From contig FN648635.1 of assembly GCA_000310025.1 (NCBI GenBank), positions 21,639-85,638 of the forward strand: a stretch of 64,000 nucleotides of DNA, read 5' to 3'. Position numbers and translations under genes: made by a program. The stretch is from Ectocarpus siliculosus (taxonomy: Eukaryota; Sar; Phaeophyceae; Ectocarpales; Ectocarpaceae). Shown here piece after piece: positions 56,985-64,000 of the stretch (positions are counted from its first letter, which is position 1; each line of letters begins with the position of its first letter). The notes under the pieces are model-generated. The model made no database searches. It worked only from the letters and a program-made list of their open reading frames with translations, and had not been told where the DNA came from.

Positions 56985-59375
56985 CACGCACCAGCACGGG
57001 ACGCGCCAATAGTGGAAGCACTCGTCCGTGCTGTTCGCGAGTGGAAGTTAACCGATCTCAACGCAACGAAACACGAAGTCATACATGTATCAGCACGGGA
57101 TGCGCCAATGAGTGGAAGCACCCGCGCTGTCGGCGAGTAGAGTTAACCGAATTCAACGCAGCGGTAGAAAAATACCACAAATCATGCATCAGTACGGGAC
57201 GCGCCAATGAGTGGAAGCACCCGTGGTGCATATGTGATGTCAGCCTCAGCACGGGACGCGCCAATGAGTGGAAGCACTCGTGCTGTTGGCGAGTAGAGTT
57301 AACCGATCTCAAAAAGAAAGAACGAAACGCCGTACACGTATCAGCACGGGACGCGCCAACGAGTGGACGCACCCGTGCTGTTGGCGAGTAGGATTAACCG
57401 ATCTCCACGCATCGAAAACAAAGTCGTTGACGTATCAGTACGGGACGCGCCAATGAGTGGAAGCACCCGTGCTGCATATGTGTTGTCAGTTTCAGCAAGG
57501 GACGCGCCAATGAGTGCTATTGGCGAGTAGAGTTAACCGATCTCAAAAAGAAAGAACAAAACGCCGTACACGTATCAGCACGGGACGCGCCAATGAGTGG
57601 AAGCACCCGTGCTGTTGGCAAGTAGAGTTAACCGAATTCAACGCAGCGGTAGAAAAATACCACAAATCACGCATCAGTACGGGACGCGCCAATGAATGGA
57701 AGCACCCGTGCTGCATATGTGATGTCAGCCTCAGCACGGGCACGCCAACGAGTGGAAGCACTCGTGCTGTTGGCGAGTAGAGTTAACCGATCTCAAAAAG
57801 AAAGAACAAAACGCCGTACACGTATCAGCACGGGACGCGCCAATGAGTGGAAGCACCCGTGCTGTTGGCAAGTAGAGTTAACCGAATTCAACGCAGCGGT
57901 AGAAAAATACCACAAATCACGCATCAGTACGGGACGCGCCAATGAATGGAACGCACCCGTGCTGCATATGTGATGTCAGCCTCAGCACGGGCACGCCAAT
58001 GAGTGGAAGACACCCGTGCTGTTGGCAAGTAGAGTTAACCGAATTCAACGCAGCGGTAGAAAAATACCACAAATCACGCATCAGTACGGGACGCGCCAAT
58101 GAGTGGAAGCACCCGTGCTGCATATGTGATGTCAGCCTCAGCACGGGACGCGCCAATGAGTGGAAGCACTCGTGCTGTTGGCGAGTAGAGTTAACCGATC
58201 TCAAAAAGAAAGAACGAAACGCCGTACACGTATCAGCACGGGACGCGCCAATGAGTGGAAGCACCCGTGCTGTTGGCAAGTAGAGTTAACCGAATTCAAC
58301 GCAGCGGTAGAAAAATACCACAAATCACGCATCAGTACGGGACGCGCCAATGAATGGAAGCACCCGTGCTGCATATGTGATGTCAGCCTCAGCACGGGCA
58401 CGCGCCAATGAGTGGAAGCACTCGTGCTGTTGGCGAGTAGAGTTAACCGATCTCAAAAAGAAAGAACAAAACACCGTACACGTATCAGCACGGGACGCGC
58501 CAATGAGTGGAAGCACCCGTGCTGTTGGCGAGTAGAGTTAACCGAATTCAACGCAGCGGTACAAAAATACCACAAATCACGCATCAGTACGGGACGCGCC
58601 AATGAGTGGAAGCACCCGTGCTGCATATGTGATGTCAGCCTCAGCACGGGACGCGCCAACGAGTGGAAGCACTCGTGCTGTTGGCGAGTAGAGTTAACCG
58701 ATCTCAAAAAGAAAGAACCAAACGCCGTACACGTATCAGCACGGGACGCGCCAATGAGTGGACGCACCCGTGCTGTCGGCGAGTAGAGTTAACCGAATTC
58801 AACGCATCGAAAACGAAGTCGTACACGTATCAGTACGGGACGCGCCAATGAGTGGAAGCACCCGTGCTGCATATGTGTTGTCAGTTTCAGCAAGGGACGC
58901 GCCAATGAGTGCTGTTGGCGAGTAGAGTTAACCGATCTCAAAACGAAAGAACGAAACGCCGTACACGTATCAGCACGGGACGCGCCAATGAGTGGACGCA
59001 CCCGTGCTGTTGGCGACTAGAGTTAACCGATCTCCACGCATCGAAACACGAAGTCATACACGTATCAGTACGGGACGCGCCAATGAGTGGAAGCACCCGT
59101 GCTCATATGTGTTGTCAGTTTCAGCAAGGGGCGCGCCAATGAGTGGAAGCACCCGCGCTGCGTACAAGTATCAGTACAGTCGCGCCAATGAGTGGAAGCA
59201 CCCGTGCTGCATATGTGTTGTCAGTTTCAGCGAGGGACGCGCCAATGAGTGGAAGCACCCGCGCTGTTGGCAAGTAGAGTTCACCGTATCCAACGCATCG
59301 AAGAGAAAAAAAAACACGTATCATCACGGGACGCGCCAATGAGTGGAAGCACCCGTGCCGATGGCGAACCGGGGT
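56985..59375. repeat. Higher-order minisatellite with a hairpin core
   Basis: About 30 copies of a 39-bp core, CAGCACGGGACGCGCC...GGAAGCACCCGTGCTG, are separated by three spacer types. One is about 60 bp with TTAACCGATCTCAAAAAGAA, one about 60 bp with GAATTCAACGCAGCGGTAG, and one about 20 bp with CATATGTGATGTCAGCCT. The order core-s1-core-s2-core-s3 gives a higher-order unit of roughly 250 bp that is most regular between 57190 and 58760 and decays at both edges. The first and last nine bases of the core are complementary (CAGCACGGG/CCCGTGCTG), so each can form a hairpin. It lies wholly inside the YR element. Confidence 0.9.
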
Positions 59376-59639
59376 TCACCGAATCCAAGAAAATATATAT
59401 ATATAAAAAAAAAAAGAGAAACCATCGCTAGTGTTCCAAAGAGAGAAATATTCGGGATTGGTCGACGTCCGGTGACCGTAGCGTCAGCAGCAAAAATCAC
59501 TCCATTCAATCCACAGGCGTCGAGAACGAACTAACGCGAGCTCGCGATATAACAACGCGTCGTTCTGGGCCCGACGAAAACCCACGTCAGATAGTTTCGC
59601 CCGAAGATAGGATTTGTAGACCATTCTAACTGCAGATCC

Positions 59640-60629
59640 AGGCGCGCGATCGACTACGCCCACGATGAAGAGGAAAAGAAGTGTTCCCGCAACGCCGCCC
59701 TGACGCTCGCCCGCCGCCTGCCGCCGGTCCGCTGCTTATACGACTCCAACCGCGACCAGATGCCGACACGGGCCTCCACGCGGAGCGGCAGGGCAGCGGC
59801 TGGGCAAGCAGGGCGAGGTCGGGCGCCGACACCTTCGACACCACGCACGAGGAGGTCTACCGCGCGATCGGTGGCGAGCTCGACGGCTCGCCCCTCGACG
59901 CGCAGCGGATCACGTACTCCGGCGAGGCGTCGAGCGGTATCCTCCTCGCGAGCGCCAGGGACAGGCACCCGCGGCGACCCCCCCGCTGATGAGACTGAGC
60001 TCGCTTCTCTCCGCGGGCTGGTGGACGGCCTGAGGGTGGAGCTGCAGCGGAAGCGCGATGAGGCTGCCGGCGATCGCCAGCAGCTTCAAGCAACGATCGA
60101 CGACCTGATCGCCACCCAAGCAGCAGGACCTGGCCTTCCGGGGGGGGGTGCAACTGGTGGGCACAACCGCCCCACCATCGGCCTCTCGGGCCCCCGCTAC
60201 ACCCAGCGCCGAGGCGGCTAAGGCTACGGCAAAGGATAGAGCGCGGATGTGGGGGGACCTCCGCCGGGTAGAAGCGTGGCTCATCCTGGGGCGGCCTCCG
60301 GCAGTTTCAAAACTGTCGCAGATGGAGTGGCAATCCTTGCTTCGCAAAGGCGTTCTGGTGACAGAGAAAGTGGCGGCATCGCTCGACACGCTCGTGGTTA
60401 CTGCCTCGCCTTCAACTCGTCGTCCGGTTGCCATGATCGTAACTGCCCACACATCCACGCCCAGAACCCTTCCCACGCTAGGCGCGGAGCGTCCGAAACT
60501 CCGGCAACCGGCGCGCGCGGCGTTGGCCACGGCAACGGGGGAGGGCGCGGAGGAGAGGCGCGCGCCGCTGGCGAGGGCGGCGCGAGACCCAAGGCCGCTG
60601 ACTTCTTCACCCACGGGAAAGACAAATAG
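59640..60629 (+). pseudogene. gag-like region with coiled coil and CCCH finger, frameshifted
   Basis: Protein-like segments follow one another in changing frames: FDTTHEEVYRAIGGELDGSP (about 59840), a coiled coil VDGLRVELQRKRDEAAGDRQ (about 60020), MWGDLRRVEAWLILGRPPAV (about 60247) and, in the last frame, GYCLAFNSSSGCHDRNCPHI-H (about 60400), a C-x8-C-x4-C-x3-H finger. A basic Gly/Ala-rich tail ends at TAG 60627-60629. A coiled coil followed by a Cys/His finger upstream of an enzyme ORF is a gag-like layout. Three frame changes indicate decay or short introns; I could not find good splice pairs. Confidence 0.5.
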
Positions 60630-61874
60630 GGGTGCGGGCTCTCCCGCGTAGCGGGGGGGCCTACCTCGGATGGCAGCGCACCTGCGGCTAAATCGAACGG
60701 CAGCACGCCGGTCTACACGAGGTTGGCTCCAGGGCTATCAGCAGGTTCAGGACCTGGGACAGGCAGGACGGGACTTTGTTACCGACGTCTTGGCATGCAG
60801 CTCGTCGAGCACTCAGTTGCGTCTTCGTCTAGAAGGACTTACACGTCAGGCTTCAACTCTTGGGGCACGTTTCGCAGGCTGACGGAGAAGCCAAAGTTCC
60901 TAGGGCAACGTGCCGGGGACCTTCATGTGTGGGAGTTGATAGACTTCGTAGCCTGGTGTTTCGAGTCTGAGGGTAATCTAGCGAGTACAATATCCGGAAA
61001 ACTCACGGTACAACATCGTCATAGGCTGGAAGCTTCTGTCGAGCTAGATTTGTCGTCTCCGATGTTGAAATGTGCGCTAAGGGGGATTGCGAGAAACCAC
61101 GTGGCTGTGGGGACGGTACGCCGTGTGCGCCTGCCTGTGTCTTGGCGTATGCTGCTGGACGGGGAAAGCGCAAGCCAGAACTGGGGGGAAGCGGGCAGAG
61201 TGATGTGGCTGTGTCTGTGCTTGTCCTATCTCTTTATCACACCGTCTGATGAGGTGTTCGCGAATGATGCGGGCAGAGTGCATGAGGCACACTGTCTTAC
61301 GAGGGCGGACGTAGCATTGTTTGCTGGCGAGACGCAATTAGTCTTTAGTCACTATCGTAGAGCAGACCGTGTCGAAATGAGGTTTAGAGGGCACAAGGCC
61401 GATCAAGAGCAGAAAGGAAACATACGGGTTCGTACGCGAGACGAAGTCACCGGACCGCAGTCAGGTGTGAGAGCACGCGGCGGCGCGGTGGCTCTTGTGG
61501 TGGAGCTGTTATCGTGTCATGCGACGTTGCCTGACTCCGCACCGTTGGCTTCGTACCGTAGTGGAAGAGCAGTGAGAGTAGTGAGGTATACTGCTGCCCT
61601 CCGTGTAGTCAGAGAAGTGGTAGCGAAGTCGGGGCGTAACCCCCAGGAGTACGCGTTGCACTCGTTGCGAATTGGAGGCGCGACGGCTCTTGCATCGGGC
61701 GGAGACATCGCAGAACGAGTGATTCAGAGAGAAGGGAAGTCGAGGTCGGATGCATACAAGCCGTACGCGCGAAACAATGTAGAGGATTCGCGGCGAGTGT
61801 CACGGAAACTTACAGACGGCAGTAGGATCGTATCGAGACAGCCGGGGGAGGGGACCGTCTGGGGGAACGGATAG
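60630..61874 (+). CDS. Tyrosine recombinase (YR)
   Basis: The frame is open from the codon after the gag-like TAG (60627-60629) to 61874. No ATG occurs in its first 50 or so codons, so its start is unclear. An N-terminal SAM-like core-binding part (RTYTSGFNSWGTFRRL, WELIDFVAWCFESEGNLAST) is followed by a catalytic domain with SYLFITPSDEVFAND, MRFRGHKADQEQKG, EYALHSLRIGGATALASGG (H-x2-R box) and DAYKPYARNN, whose Tyr is the likely nucleophile. Length and motifs fit YR proteins of DIRS/Ngaro/Crypton-like eukaryotic elements, and the frame is intact. It would integrate circular DNA by strand exchange at the split repeats. Confidence 0.8.
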   Translation, partial: GCGLSRVAGGPTSDGSAPAAKSNGSTPVYTRLAPGLSAGSGPGTGRTGLCYRRLGMQLVEHSVASSSRRTYTSGFNSWGTFRRLTEKPKFLGQRAGDLHVWELIDFVAWCFESEGNLASTISGKLTVQHRHRLEASVELDLSSPMLKCALRGIARNHVAVGTVRRVRLPVSWRMLLDGESASQNWGEAGRVMWLCLCLSYLFITPSDEVFANDAGRVHEAHCLTRADVALFAGETQLVFSHYRRADRVEMRFRGHKADQEQKGNIRVRTRDEVTGPQSGVRARGGAVALVVELLSCHATLPDSAPLASYRSGRAVRVVRYTAALRVVREVVAKSGRNPQEYALHSLRIGGATALASGGDIAERVIQREGKSRSDAYKPYARNNVEDSRRVSRKLTDGSRIVSRQPGEGTVWGNG

Positions 61875-61915
61875 TTGACTTATTCTGTAGTCGTCCAGAA
61901 ACTGACCTCGATGTG

Positions 61916-62150
61916 GGTGTTGTAGAATGGTGTGTACCATTTGAGGACTTGGTCAGTTTTGGGACTCCTGCGTTTGCAGTCGTAGTCCCTCGGCTAGTAT
62001 TTGTGGGGAGAGAGATGGATTTGTAAGAGTTGACGCCGGCCTTTGCAGCTAACGCGGCCGGAGAGACGATGAGCGTTTCGTGCGTCTCTCTCCCCAACAC
62101 GTAGCCTAGAAACCGAAGAAATAGTGAAGCAATTCGAAAGAAAACAAAAT
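61916..62150 (+). repeat. Split repeat B1
   Basis: 235 bp from GGTGTTGTAGAATGG to AAAGAAAACAAAAT, differing from B2 at one base (ATAGTG here, ATAATG there). It contains a near-palindrome around GAGAGAGATGGA/CGTCTCTCTCC. Confidence 0.95.
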
Positions 62151-62300
62151 AAAAGGAAGGTTTGTTCGTCGAAGCAGATAGAATAAACTGGTGTTTATTT
62201 TGTAACAGTCGAATTAGAATTTGGCTTCATTTTCTACCGGAAACCCAGGGTCACGGTGTTTGGAATTATTAGTCTATAGTTGGGGGTGTCATTCCGTGAT

Positions 62301-62381
62301 CGTGTGACAGCTACAGAGCGCGTGAAGCAACGGAAGGACAGCAGCAGCCGCCTAACGCAGTAGCGGCGGCAGTTTAGAAAA
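62301..62381 (+). repeat. Split repeat A2
   Basis: 81-bp partner of A1 (55743-55823), placed between B1 and B2. Confidence 0.9.
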
Positions 62382-62449
62382 TCCCGCCCTCCCATCCCTT
62401 TTCTTTCGAAGGTGGGGGCATAAGTTCGGGAATATTCGGTATCTAGTCA

Positions 62450-62684
62450 GGTGTTGTAGAATGGTGTGTACCATTTGAGGACTTGGTCAGTTTTGGGACT
62501 CCTGCGTTTGCAGTCGTAGTCCCTCGGCTAGTATTTGTGGGGAGAGAGATGGATTTGTAAGAGTTGACGCCGGCCTTTGCAGCTAACGCGGCCGGAGAGA
62601 CGATGAGCGTTTCGTGCGTCTCTCTCCCCAACACGTAGCCTAGAAACCGAAGAAATAATGAAGCAATTCGAAAGAAAACAAAAT
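62450..62684 (+). repeat. Split repeat B2
   Basis: 235-bp partner of B1; its end at 62684 is the presumed right border of the YR element. Confidence 0.95.
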
Positions 62685-62940
62685 GGTGCACAAGCAAGGC
62701 ACCACTGCTGCAGAGTCTGGCCCAAAACAAATGACGCGGATTGCATGGATGCAATGATGTCGAACCTCCGCTCGGCAGAATACCCTGCTCGTGTACACGC
62801 ACCGAGTAAGGAGCGAGCGGGAAGCACTTGTGACAGCACGGGAAAACCTCTATATCTTGTGTCCATGTATTGGGTTGATGCGTGGTGAAATGAGCTCCAG
62901 TCTGCAGGGAACATTGGCACGAACAGTCGCACTGTATTGA
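62685..62940. other. Spacer between YR element and transposase
   Basis: A frame reads LRSAEYPARVHAPSKERAGS up to a stop at 62888, but no family is recognised. It could be a 5' part of the following transposase gene cut off by the YR element. Confidence 0.3.
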
Positions 62941-63857
62941 TTGGCATGTCTAGGAGAGGGTTCGTCTTTAATTGCTCGCACACACCTATACGTTTTTTCT
63001 GGGGTAGTGGATGGGCTTGCCGCTGCCCGAAAAGCTAATTTTAGAGAATCTAAGAGCGCCTCTGTTGTGTCCCTCCCCGCGTGCCATGCCTGTCCTCAGG
63101 AAAAAAGCACGGGCGGCGCCTTTCAAGGTGTGGTAGCTGCGGGGGATGGCCTCTTCGTGAAGACTCTTGCTCCGCCTGCCCGCAGCACTCCGAACGTTCT
63201 CTCGTATTATTCTGGGAGCAAGTGCGGCTACGCGATGAACGTACAGGCGACGTGCGATGCCAACTACCGGTTTTGCAGCATGTCTTGCATTGCGCCCGGC
63301 TCGACCAATGACTGGACGGCATGGAACCATTCGGATCTATCCAAGCGGTGAAAAACCTGCCGCCAGGCTTCTATATGCTCGGAGACGCGGCTTACCCCCT
63401 AAGCGACCACCTGTTGACTCCGTACCCAGGGAGGGGACTGACGCTGGACAAAGACGCGTTCAACTTCTATCTGAGCCAACTCAGAGTCAGGATCGAGCAA
63501 GCGTTCGGCATTCTCGTCGGCCAGTGGGGCATCCTGTGGAAGCCCTTGCGTGCTCAGTTCGCTGGGCGCTGCGACGTCATCACGGCGCTCTTCCGCCTCC
63601 ACAACTATCTCCGGGACGAGCAGGTCACACCAATCTACCGGTCGGAAGAAGACGCGGAGGTAGTCCAGGTACGCCCCCACCTACTTGGCGACAAGACTCT
63701 GTCAGAAGCTTTCAGCACGACCACCAAGGACGCGCAGAAACCTACCAGGTCAGGCGAAGTCTCCACGCGCAAGGCGATCACGATGATGCTGGACAACAAG
63801 CGCCAGTACCGCCCAAAGCACAACTTGGAGCGCAACGCAGCGAGGAAGACGTAAGGG
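62941..63857 (+). pseudogene. Second PIF/Harbinger-type DDE transposase, one frameshift
   Basis: The first frame contains GAFQGVVAAGDGLFVKT (first Asp), YYSGSKCGYAMNVQATCDAN and CIAPGSTNDWTAW. A one-base slip near 63345 moves to the frame with KNLPPGFYMLGDAAYPLSDH (second Asp) and LRVRIEQAFGILVGQWGILW (Glu), then ITALFRLHNYLRDEQ. These are the DDE_Tnp_4 blocks in the expected order; the protein ends about 80 residues later with a basic tail. The N-terminal helix-turn-helix exon is not found, perhaps because of the neighbouring YR element. It is clearly a different family from the transposase at 28875. Apart from the frameshift it is well preserved. Confidence 0.75.
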
Positions 63858-64000
63858 ATCGAACGTGGGCGGGTTGCGGTGGAGGGTGGGTCCCGAGGAC
63901 GTAGTACGTGGATGGTGGACGAGACGAGGCAAATGCGGCGGTGGTAGCCTTTGAGGAGCGTGGGCCGTGGCCAGGGCGGGGGATGTGGACAATCTGGTCG
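63858..64000. other. Window edge, nothing recognised
   Basis: GC-rich sequence downstream of the transposase stop; the right terminus of that element was not seen. Confidence 0.3.

Larger units (their letters stand above)
55743..62684 (+). mobile_element. Tyrosine-recombinase element with split direct repeats
   Basis: An 81-bp A repeat is present at 55743-55823 and 62301-62381 without visible difference. A 235-bp B repeat is present at 61916-62150 and 62450-62684 with one difference. The order A1 - genes - B1 - A2 - B2 is the split-direct-repeat layout of Ngaro-type YR retroelements, with the recombinase gene just before B1 as expected. The body contains a TATA box, a 2.4-kb minisatellite, a gag-like region and the recombinase. 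No RT/RNase H is found, so this is either a non-autonomous derivative or a different YR element class. Unlike textbook Ngaro, A2 is separated from B1 by 150 bp and from B2 by 68 bp. Confidence 0.65.

Noticed and set aside
57079-58786. Several 90-124 codon frames (both strands)
   Set aside because: They are translations of the hairpin-core minisatellite, repeated in each unit, with no independent coding evidence.
56985-59375. CRISPR-like array (39-bp repeats with spacers)
   Set aside because: The spacers are only three recurring sequences, the genome is eukaryotic, and no cas-like genes are present. It is a higher-order minisatellite.
59910-60614. 234-codon minus frame
   Set aside because: It is the shadow of the GC-rich gag-like region; the plus strand carries the coiled coil and CCCH finger.

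Overview
The window looks like nuclear DNA of an intron-rich eukaryote, most probably a photosynthetic stramenopile of the brown-alga type. What I see: GT-AG introns inside almost every recognisable gene, long non-coding stretches, many micro- and minisatellites, poly-C tracts, and two fragments of carbohydrate-type sulfotransferases. Large sulfotransferase families are typical of brown algae, but the host assignment is inference. There is no operon structure and no convincing single-copy housekeeping gene. The window is a transposon graveyard with a few well preserved elements.

Layout. 584-4157 is a DNA element with 22-bp inverted termini that carries a multi-exon, zinc-motif protein (minus strand). 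4286-6682 holds two head-to-tail copies of a fold-back repeat; a third copy lies at 45810-46981. 7258-11055 is a complete pogo/Tigger-like element: TA target duplication, CAG... termini, arrays of a GTGCCGG motif at both ends, and a three-exon DD(31)D transposase on the minus strand. 12837-13138 (minus) and 47779-48096 (plus) are two copies of a tRNA-headed SINE. 14374-15268 has sulfotransferase exons. 16069-17882 and 36557-37187 hold copies of a poly-C-bordered repeat. 21299-23480 is a reverse-transcriptase pseudogene cut in two by a 1266-bp element with a perfect 8-bp target duplication. 27298-27560 is a LINE remnant.

About 28580-36359 appears to be one PIF/Harbinger element: a five-exon DDE transposase (plus strand) and a five-exon Myb/SANT-like partner (minus strand) converge on an 88-bp minisatellite. 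37385-49700 is a mosaic of diverged copies of a few non-coding repeat families plus a Copia RNase H scrap. 50545-51110 is a second sulfotransferase fragment. 53393-53950 is a 220-bp tandem repeat.

The right end (55743-62684) is the most unusual part. It is a tyrosine-recombinase element with split direct repeats (an 81-bp A repeat at 55743 and 62301; a 235-bp B repeat at 61916 and 62450), a 2.4-kb higher-order minisatellite built on a hairpin core, a frameshifted gag-like region with a CCCH finger, and a recombinase ORF joined in frame to the finger ORF across a single UAG. No reverse transcriptase is visible in it. A second PIF/Harbinger-type transposase (62941-63857, one frameshift) ends the window.

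Taken together, the genes are mobile-element machinery: DNA-cutting transposases, their DNA-binding partners and recombinases, together with non-autonomous passengers. The two sulfotransferase pieces are the only likely host functions, and both are incomplete.
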